Below are positions 55,882 through 64,000 of a stretch of DNA of 64,000 nucleotides, one piece after another. A model generated the notes under the pieces. It did not search any database. It had not been told where the DNA came from and saw only the letters and a program-made list of their open reading frames with translations. The DNA is from Laccaria trichodermophora (lineage: Eukaryota; Basidiomycota; Agaricomycetes; Agaricales; Hydnangiaceae), in the NCBI GenBank assembly GCA_018417955.1, contig JACTVC010000043.1:30463-94462 (forward strand), written 5' to 3'. How positions within the stretch are numbered: position 1 is the first letter of the stretch; each line of letters opens with the position of its first letter. A program made the position numbers and the translations under genes.

Positions 55882-56183
55882 GACTTAAAGGTACAAGACC
55901 AATAGGCGATGACTTGTTCGATGTAGACAATCGTGTCTTTGAAAGGCTCCAACCACCCTTCTGCTACTAAATTATCGTCGAACAAGGAGGGCAGCTGGAC
56001 AATTAGCTTGGGGGGATTCTTTCCTGCTTCGTGAGCTTTCTTGAGTTGGTCATAGAGTCTTGTCCCTCGCAAATCTTTTATTTTGATAGGTTTTACTTGC
56101 TGGAGGGCGCAACCAAGCGCTTCATCGGATGCATCGGTGTACAAACAGTAAGGAGAACCTTCTGTAGCACTAGTAGCTACCAT
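55882..56183 (-). pseudogene. Ty3/gypsy pol, RNase H start (5' part of the split frame)
   Basis: Reads SPYCLYTDASDEALGCALQQ with the first RNase H Asp, then KIKDLRGTRLYDQLKKAH, and ends VIAYWSCTFKS where the KDZ element begins. Removing the KDZ element and one target copy joins it to AETCYSTTEHEALG at 45.95 kb. Reverse transcriptase should lie upstream (to the right), but 56190 onward is a different element, so the gypsy 5' half is missing. Confidence 0.85.
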
Positions 56184-56189
56184 TGTATA

Positions 56190-59100
56190 TCAAATACACA
56201 AGGCAAATGCCAGCACAGAGATTTCATTGAAGCCAATAAATTCTAAGATATGAAATGGTGTGGCAAATGATATGAAATTTATGTCATTTGAATGGCCAGG
56301 TCATGTCATTGGGTGTTGGCTTGATATCTTTGCCATGTCATTCACCCCCAGCCCTCTATTTCTTTCCCATGCCAGCTCTATATGTCTTTCTCTACCTAGG
56401 ACGATGTTTTATCTATTTCTTTCCTCCCATGCAGATATTTCTTTCCCTCCCAGGTGTATATTTCTTTGTTTCCCTAAGCCAATGTTTTAGATATTTCTTT
56501 CCTTCCAGCCATCCATTTCTTTGCTTCCCTAGGCCGATGTTTCAGATATTTCTTTCCTCCCAACCATCCATTTCTTTGCTTCCCTAGGCCTATGTTTTAG
56601 ATATTTCTTTCCCCCAGCCATCCATTTCTCTATTTCCCTAGGCTGATGTTTTACATATTTCTTTCCTCCCAGCCATCCATTTCTTTGTTTCTCTAGGCCG
56701 ATGTTTTATCTATTTCTTTCCTCCCATGCAGATATTTCTTTCCCTCCCAGGTGTATATTTCTTTGTTTCCCTAGGCCAATGTTTTACATATTTATTTCCT
56801 CCCAGCCATCCATGTCTTTGTTTCCCTAGGCCAATGTTTCAGATATTTCTTTCCTCCAAACCATCCATTTCTTTGCTTCCCTAGGCCAATGTTTCAGATA
56901 TTTCTTTCCCCCAGCCATCCATTTCTTTGCTTCCCTAGGCCGATGTTTTAGATGTTTCTTTCCTTCCATGCATCCATTTCTTTGCTTCCCTATGCCAATG
57001 TTTTAGGTATTTCTTTCCTCCCATCCATCCATTTCTTTACTTCCCTTGGTCAATGTTTTAGCTATATCTTTGCTTCCATCCACCTATTTCTTTGCCTCCC
57101 AGGCTAAATTTACTTATTTATCCAGCTCTATTTTTATCCATTTGATTGTCCCACATCCATATTTTATTGCCTGCCTGCTCTATGTTTTATTCATTTCATT
57201 GGCCCCTGCCCATATTTCATTGCCTGCTTGCTATATATTGCCTCAGGGTCCAGGGTGCATTTCCAAATATGGTATATAATATTAGGTACTGCTTTCGGGG
57301 TCTAGTAAATATATCCAAAAACATAAACATCATTGGGGATGACTAAAAGTGGAAGAAACCAAGATAATAATACATGTCAGGGTCCAATGGGGTGGTCACA
57401 TGACCAATTTCCCAAAATAAGAAAAACTAACAAAAGCTGCAGCCCTGTATTCTAGCTTTCAGAATCTTAAATTATGTCCCAATGTGCTCCTGTTGTGGAG
57501 ATATGAGGCAAAACATTTTTCTTACTGCCAGCTTTTTTCAACCTTTTTGCATTTTTCTCCATGGACAAACTGGACAACATGAATTTAACATATTTAGAAA
57601 GGTAAAAGAAGTATGTTATCATCACAAAAATAACCAAAAAGAAAGAAGCATAGCCTGAAAGGGATATTAATATAAAGAAACTACAAAATATCACTCAGAA
57701 TACAGAAGTCAGATACAGACTATATCATTTACTAAACTACTACAAAGTTTGTAGTCTCCACTTTATATGACTACATAAGTTTGTATTGTCTGCTTTTTAT
57801 ATTACAAAAGGTTATTGTATCTGCTTTTTTAATTACCAAAGTTCTACAAATAGACTACAAAAGATGGCAAAAATTGAGCATAGATTTGCTAATAGACTGC
57901 AAAATATTACTACAAAAGTTTGTCTTGGTATTGTCTACTTTTTCCATTATGAAAGTTTGTGATCTGCTTTTCTGATATATAGTTTGTAGTGTCCTTCCAT
58001 GTGGATATGGTTGAAGGACTCAGAAGTGTTGACATTTTGCCATTGCTGCATAATTGGTTTTGGTACCATACCAGATGTTGTCTTTCACATTAATGCCTTG
58101 GCTACAGTACTGCATGCATGATAAGTTGATTGGTCCTTGAAGGTTTTACAACCTTCAACACCAAAGTCAGGTCATGTTAGCAAAGATCAACCAAATTCAG
58201 AGTTGTCCTTCACCAGAATCCTACCAAGAGAGAGGATGAAGCTGTCCCAATCATTAACTCTTGGTACCCTTTCATGAATCTTATTGAGGCTGAGTGTGAT
58301 AAGAAGATTTAGAAGGTGACAAGTAGGATAGGTTGCACCTGTATGACAGAGAATTTATGTCCATCCAAGAAATCATTGTCAAGGATGGCTAGTCAGACAT
58401 AGAACAGTGGCTTCTGAGATAAGTAGAAAGTGACTGAGGTCAGAGATGGCATAGTTGGCTCTCTTATGAAAAGACAGGATAGCCTGTATTGATGTGAAAG
58501 ACAACTGTTGGTATGGTACCAAAACTGTTTATGCAGCAATGGCAAAATGTTAACACTTCTCAGTCCTTCAACCATATCCACATGGAAGGACACTACAAAC
58601 CATATGTCAGAAAAGCAGACCACAAACTTTTAGTTGGCTCTCTTATGAAAAGACAGGATAGCCTGTATTGATGTGAAAGACAACATTTGGTATGGTACCA
58701 AAACCATTTATGCAGCAATGGCAAAATGTCAACACTTCTCAATCTTCCAACCCTACCTACCTGGAGCTATTCAGATTTAAGGACACTACAAACTACTGTA
58801 CTATTTCAATCAATTCGGCAGGGCCTGTGATGCATTACCACCCTGCCGAAATTTTGGTTTTGGCATTCACAAAATTTGGCAGTATGGCGCTGCAGGCCAC
58901 AAAATTGTACTATATTGAGACCGTGACCACCAAACGGTTTCGGCACTGGCAAAATTTACGTGTTACAAGCATTACATTTCGGCGATTTTGAAGGCTGCAT
59001 GACACGTTACTGCCAAATTGAACGAAATGCTACAGTAATGTCAGAAATGCAGACTACAAACTTTTCTAGTCACAAAAAGCAGATGCTACAAACTTTGTAG

Positions 59101-60189
59101 TGGTCTTTTGTAATCTATGTGTGAAATTTTTGTAGTCCAATGATCAATTTTGTAGTTTCTTTGTAATCTCCTCTAGTCTATAAGTAAATTTTGTAGTCTA
59201 TTTCTGACTTTCCTTTGATACAAGTTATAGCTATGATTTCTTTTATAGTTTCTTTGAAGTCCATCATATATTACATGTGGACAGAGTCACCCCCATTCTA
59301 TATGGCTAGGCAGCCATACACCTCCCCTCTGGGATATCAGAGTCCTGCACCAGGTGACCATGCCCAAGTTCCTGGGTTACAGGATAACCTTAATGTGGTA
59401 TCACCTTGTGTCACCATGTCATGAACTATCTGTTGCATACCCCAAACATTCTCTGCCACCATCTCACACCCATGCCTTTGTCAAGAAGTCCCAATTGACC
59501 CTTCTGTTTTACACAATGTCCCTTTCAAGCCAGGCTTCTTCCTTTTTTTAGTCATTTACCCACAATGTGATATTTAGCCTCTTCTTTTACCTTTCTAGAT
59601 ATGTTGAAATCAAGCTAGCCATAGGAAAGATGTTTTGCCTCATATCTCCACAACAGGAGCACTTTGGGACATAATTTGAAGAGATTCTGAAAGCTACAAT
59701 ACAGGGCTGCAGCTTTTGTTTGTTTTTCTTATTTTGGGAAATTGGTCATGTGACCACCCCATTGGACCCTGACATGTATTATTATCTTGGTTTCTTCCAC
59801 TTTTTAGTCATCCCCAATGATGTTTACGTTTTTGGATATATTTACTAGACCCTGAAAGTAGCGCCTAATATTATATACCATATTTGGAAATGCACCCTGA
59901 ACCCTGAGGCAATATATAGCAAGCAGGCAATGAAATATGGGCAGGGGCCAATGAAATGAATAAAACATAGAGCAGGCAGGCAATAAAATATGGATGTGGG
60001 ACAATCAAATGGATAAAAATAGAGCTGGATAAATAAGTAAATTTAGCCTGGGAGGCAAAGAAATAGGTGGATGGAAGCAAAGAAATAGCTAAAACATCAA
60101 CCAAGGGAAGCAAAGAAATGGATGGATGGGAGGAAAGAAATGCCTAAAACATTGGCATAGGGAAGCAAAGAAATGGATGGCTGGGTGTG
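56190..60189. mobile_element. Large fold-back element with 56-bp subterminal arrays
   Basis: 56972-57530 and 59635-60188 are inverted copies at high identity (for example GGTCACATGACCAATTTCCC and TGGGACATAATTTGAAG-type blocks). The left arm is extended by an array (about 56345-57110) of TTTCTTTGCTTCCCTAGGCC/GATGTTT(T/C)AGATATTTC units with a 56-bp period (56521 to 56577, for example). The array motif is a clear relative of the KDZ arrays. The core (57530-59635) has further inverted and direct repeats but no transposase. Confidence 0.7.
57985..58800. repeat. Internal direct and inverted repeats of the fold-back core
   Basis: A block of about 150 bp (AGTTGGCTCTCTTATGAAAA ... ACACTACAAAC) occurs directly twice at 58452-58600 and 58633-58790. 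Its 3' half occurs inverted at about 57985-58110 (GTTTGTAGTGTCCTTCC, ATGGTTGAAGGACTCAGAAG). Flanking sequence is rich in CTACAAA/TTTGTAG motifs, suggesting a further nested TIR element. Confidence 0.7.
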
Positions 60190-61975
60190 AAGGGTTTAGT
60201 GATTGTCATGGGTTTTGGAACCTGTGCGGGTTGCGGGTAGGGGTACACTTGGGTAAGGGTACGGGTTTGATATTCCCAACCCTCGCCAAACCCATACCTG
60301 TGGCACGGGTTAGCGGGTACCCATAGCAATACCTGTCATGTCATATTAGTTATTGTTTGTTTGTGCAGCTCACAGTCTGGCAATAAGATCAAGAAGAATA
60401 AATATACAAATTGTCATTTTAAGATGAAAAATCCATAGAGGGAGCTTAGTTTTGTATTTGTACTTTCTATTTGTGACGACATACCATTTAAAATAAATAA
60501 AATATTCTACATTAAGTAAGTACAAGGAAATATATACAAGGGCGTAACTATGGCATAAATAGTGTCAAGATATGTGGAGGGATGAGGGAGTGGAGAAGGA
60601 AAGAAAAGACACACGAAGGACATTCAAGCACTATATATCCGAAGAGCTTTAGGGCGGGTTTGACTTTAGCTTAAACCTGCCCTAAAGTCAAACTTGCCCT
60701 AAAGCTCATGGCAACCAGATGACAAAACGACGATTGTCATTTCCTTTGGTCACTGCAACAAGATAACGACACAACGACCACAACACTTTCAGGCCACTAC
60801 ACCACAGCAATGCGACAACAACGCTCAACACGACGACCATGACCCATGACTGCGACGATGCAACACCATGGCAGGGGGCTTGGCGAAGGGTCAAGACACC
60901 GTGGCACAGAATGACGATGCATGTTTCCCCTTCCTGCCCTACCACTTCACCCCATGCAATCAGACAGCATGACAGCACCACACAACAACGGCCACCATGC
61001 AATGTGACCATGAGGCATGGCTATGATGCAACACGACCAGGTGCAACACAACGCAACACGCATGTTGTACATCTATGCTACAGAAGCCTGACGAACAAAC
61101 GAATAATGAAACTATCGCAATCTATTAATGAAGAGGTGCAGAAAGTCATAGGGTCAGAGATGGTATTCTCGGTACATGCATTGGTTCACCTAACTCACTT
61201 GGCCCAACTAACATTGTTTCAAGATTGTCGAACGGATATCAATGTAATGCCGCCATTCAATGTAGTCGGTTCTTTCATTTACAAATGAACCAGCACGGGA
61301 TGGACAAGGAGAAGGCAACTTACCCTTCACATCGGTGAGCACCCCCTTGTACTTTCGTCCCAGTCCACATCACTAACAATGATCATGCCATTCCATGATG
61401 ACCATGACAACACAACGACCACCACTACAACACAACATACACATCACCACCATGATGAGGATGTGACACATTGCCGATGATGACAACGGACGTGGTAATC
61501 AAATGGCAAATGGTGACATCTGTCACTATTCGTTGTTGTCATTTCTTTGGTGAGCAAGGGCCTATCCCCCCATTCTTCTTCTGACACCAATTCCAGGTGC
61601 CACGTCACCAACAGTGAGTGGCAACCAGACGATCGTTGTTCGTCATCCTTATATACTCTATGTCTGTAATGTTAACTAAATACTTGTTTGTTGTACATTA
61701 GCTATATTACAGTTTTCTGTTTTGAATCCAGGTGCCATTACATTACCAAGGATATTGTACATAAGTGAAATACCTATTACCAAGGGGATTGGACATAATT
61801 GAAATGCCTACCAGTCATGCCAAACCTGTAAGACCTGCCAAACCCACCAAACCCACCAAAACCCATACCCTTACCCACAGAAACCCCTACCCATGGTTGA
61901 GGGTACGGGTTTACAGGGGTAGGGGTACGGGTAAGGCCAAAAATACCCAGGGGTTACCTGTGACAATGCCTAGAA
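60190..61975. repeat. Repeat with GGGTACGGGT-type ends
   Basis: GGGTAGGGGTACACTTGGGT and GGGTACGGGT motifs cluster at 60225-60325 and, partly inverted, at 61840-61945 (AAACCCACCAAACCCACC, CCCATACCCTTACCC, then GGGTACGGGTTTACAGGGG). ATTGTCA-GGT pairs with its complement near 60197 and 61960. Between them lie an AT-rich part, a hairpin (60644-60707), and a low-complexity ACAACGACCA-rich tract (about 60715-61640). No gene. Confidence 0.4.
60644..60707. repeat. Hairpin with 26-bp arms
   Basis: GAGCTTTAGGGCGGGTTTG at the left pairs with CAAACTTGCCCTAAAGCTC at the right with two mismatches. The 12-bp loop contains a further AAACCTGCC copy, so two alternative foldings exist. Confidence 0.75.
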
Positions 61976-62580
61976 GCGTTCACTCTGAACTTCTCGCACA
62001 GCTGAAGCCAAGAGGGAAGGAGGAGGCAAGAATGGGTGGATCTGGGATCAACACCCATGAGTGAGCAATGAGCAGTTACAAGATACTCAGCTGGCCCAAC
62101 ATGATTATGCATACTGTAGGAAGTACAGATATACAAAGCACTACATGTAGTGCAAGAGGATGGCAAGACTGCTGACAAGGTGGTGGTTCAAGACAAAAGA
62201 TCAATATATTATGTAAGATATCCAAATCTAGCTATATACCACTGTTTGACTATGGCCTCTGGGCATTCCCTTCCAATCCTATATCACAAAGCCCCCCAAT
62301 GTCCAGAGGGCATGTAAGGAAAACAATGGTGGGGAAGAATAATAGAATAGAAATCCTCTTGCCCCCCAGAGTGAATATCAGGATAAAATGAGACCAAAAG
62401 GTAGCAAAGCAAAGAAGATGAATAAAAGAAAGAAAAAATTTGGCCCCAAATAATTTCCTATCTGGAAAGCTGGTCACTGTAAGCTCCCAGCTTGACCCAG
62501 AAATACCCATATGATCATCCCATTCTCTCTTCAGTGATGTATAACCATGAGTACTGGGAAACCATGCAAGTGGATGGCTT
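61976..62580. other. No gene recognised
   Basis: Repeat-like sequence. The motif TTGCCCCCCAGAGTG at 62359 recurs at 63040, suggesting an old duplicated block around 62240-62420 and 62960-63070. Confidence 0.35.
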
Positions 62581-62584
62581 CCAG

Positions 62585-62822
62585 GTCATCCATCCCAACT
62601 CCATTCCTTTTCCCCATCAAGATGGTGTAGCATGCCTCCATCATACTTGTGGTCTGGGTACAAGGCATGTATAGTGTGATAGAGGCTTGCACCTCTCCAC
62701 TCAGATCGTTGATCCCAACTCAACTCCCTCTACCCATCAAGATGATGTAGCTTGCTTCCATTGTAGTGTGTGATCTGGATGTAGGGAGTGTGTAATGGGA
62801 TAGAGGCTTGCACCTCTCCTCC
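62585..62822. repeat. Imperfect tandem duplication, about 120 bp
   Basis: Two copies of ATCCCAACTC-A-TCC...CCCATCAAGATG(G/A)TGTAGC...GTGATAGAGGCTTGCACCTCTCC-type sequence follow each other, ending near 62700 and 62822. Confidence 0.7.
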
Positions 62823-63089
62823 CATATTCCACCTATGCTCCCATACAGCCCCCCACTTTTCCAGTGTGCGAATCTCAAGAATCAAGCCAGGGAGGATAGA
62901 GGCGAAGAGATCGCGCAGTGGAAAATTACAAGCCATGATCCTAAGTTGGTGTCAGAGTAGGTAGAGGTGGTGCCATGTTGGGTAGGAATGATAAGAGGTC
63001 AAAAGAAAGGGAAGAAAAAAAAATGTTGTCATAAATCTTGCCCCCCAGAGTGGACACAGGCCATGCAACACACAAGCAGCAATCTGTAA

Positions 63090-63385
63090 GGTTACCATGA
63101 TTGAAGAAGAGTCCACCGCATAATGTGTGAGCAGCAACTCCTCAACACTGATCTGCCGCAAAACATGCAAGATGCAATCAGGAGCCAGACGGTTACCATG
63201 ATTGCAGAAGAGTCCACCACGTAATGTGTGAGCAGCAACTCCTCAACACTGATCCGCCGCATAACACGCGAGCAGCAATCAGTACTTCTGAGGGACTCAG
63301 AAGGTTACCATGATTGAAGAAGAGTCCGGTGCGTAATGCACAAGCTGCAACTCCTCCACACTGACATCAGGAAAAACAGAGAATG
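63090..63385. repeat. Tandem repeat, about 101-112 bp, three copies
   Basis: GTTACCATGATTG(A/C)AGAAGA starts units at 63091, 63192 and 63304, each followed by GAGTCC, GTAATG, and GCAACTCCTC(A/C)ACACTGA. Confidence 0.8.
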
Positions 63386-63699
63386 GAAATCTTGGGATAT
63401 GGCAGAAAATTGCTCAGAATTACTCAGAATTTCCTCAAATTGCCACTATTTCTCAATTTCCAATTTTTGATTCGGTTCCTGGGTAATTTTGGGTAATTAC
63501 AAGAAATCAACAGCGTAATTTCGGATGAATTTCTACTGTGATTCCTGCCTCTTTCCTTTTATTCTTTCTTACAAAGATAACTTATAAAGATAGTGAAAGC
63601 AAAAGAATTGACACTCAATGACCCATAGTACATGCTCAATTAACCTAATGTACAGCTAGGACAGTAGTATTTGCCTGTGAGCCAGTCTACCTAACTTCA

Positions 63700-64000
63700 C
63701 ACGGGAATAGACCATTCATGGAGAGAAGAGACCATTTGTCGGGGAAGTGAGAAAGCTGTTCGTCAAGGGAAGAGGTCGTTCATCAAGGGAGGGGGGAGAC
63801 CGTTCGTCAAGGGAAGGACAAGGCCATCCATCAAGGGATTGAGAAGAAAGAGACCATTTGTCCAGGGAAGAGGCCGTTCATCGAGGGAAGCCGTTCGTCG
63901 AGGGAATGAGGAAGCCGTTTGCTGGGGGAGGGAGGAGGCTGTTCGTCAAGAGAGGAGGCCATTCGTCAAGGGAGGGGGAGACCATTCATCAAGGAAGGGG
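63700..64000. repeat. Minisatellite with GTTCGTCAAGGGA core, running off the window
   Basis: Variable-length units of about 20-30 bp around GACC(A/G)TTC(G/A)TCAAGGGA(G/A) with G-rich spacers. At least ten copies reach the window end. Confidence 0.85.

Noticed and set aside
56260..57346. Phe/Ser/Leu-rich ORFs that look like membrane proteins.
   Set aside because: They are read through the 56-bp subterminal array and its arm; the same frames recur inverted at 59.8-60.3 kb.
60220..60330. G-rich GGGTA motifs as a telomere.
   Set aside because: Not TTAGGG, interspersed, and also present inverted at 61.9 kb with more sequence following.
63090..64000. Repeats with spacer-like variation resembling CRISPR.
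   Set aside because: Ordinary tandem and minisatellite repeats; units vary in length and there are no cas genes.

Overview
This window reads as a TE-rich, partly heterochromatic stretch of a basidiomycete (Agaricomycete-type) nuclear genome. The evidence is short GT-AG introns inside recognisable genes, KDZ transposons with their cysteine-cluster transposase, DIRS-like tyrosine-recombinase retroelements, a chromodomain Ty3/gypsy element, and fungal-type PWWP/TFIIS-N, SRPK-like kinase, G-alpha and eIF4A sequences. I cannot name the species from sequence alone. Almost every gene seen is broken.

Layout. 1-13 kb is the host-gene part: a degenerate duplicated hypothetical gene (1-1.45 kb and 5.07-6.4 kb), a fragment of a PWWP gene (1.5 kb), an SRPK-like kinase pseudogene (2.1-3.6 kb, minus), a MITE nested in another MITE (4.04-5.06 kb), and a minus-strand PWWP/TFIIS-N gene (12.83 to 9.8 kb) that runs without a gap into the C-terminal three quarters of a G-protein alpha gene (9.8 to 8.74 kb). 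That makes a broken chimera. 14.0-22.4 kb is a DIRS-like retrotransposon (gag, RT, RNase H, tyrosine recombinase on minus) with 210-bp terminal direct repeats, itself hit by two TIR elements. 22.5-41 kb is a CpG-poor graveyard: a MITE, a hAT transposase pseudogene split by a 2-kb insertion, a small KDZ-type element, an eIF4A pseudogene, a fold-back TA-insertion element, and members of a MULE-like MITE family. 41-43.6 kb holds an unrecognised long minus-strand gene with several in-frame TGA codons, cut off by a TE end.

43.9-56.2 kb is a Ty3/gypsy chromovirus pol whose RNase H domain is split by a complete 9.9-kb KDZ transposon (45967-55881). The KDZ element has about 90-bp terminal inverted repeats, an 8-bp target duplication, 55-66-bp subterminal arrays and three genes: a CxC2/KDZ transposase, an RNase H1-N-like protein and a large unknown protein. 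56.2-60.2 kb is a large fold-back element whose arrays match the KDZ arrays in motif and period. 60.2-64 kb is repeats only.

The common thread is decay. Arginine codons have changed to Cys, His, Trp or stop in the eIF4A pseudogene, and the same CGA-to-TGA type of lesion appears in the DIRS, unknown-gene and KDZ ORFs. This fits CpG-methylation-driven (RIP-like) C-to-T change of differing age. The insertion order can be read from interrupted frames and target duplications.
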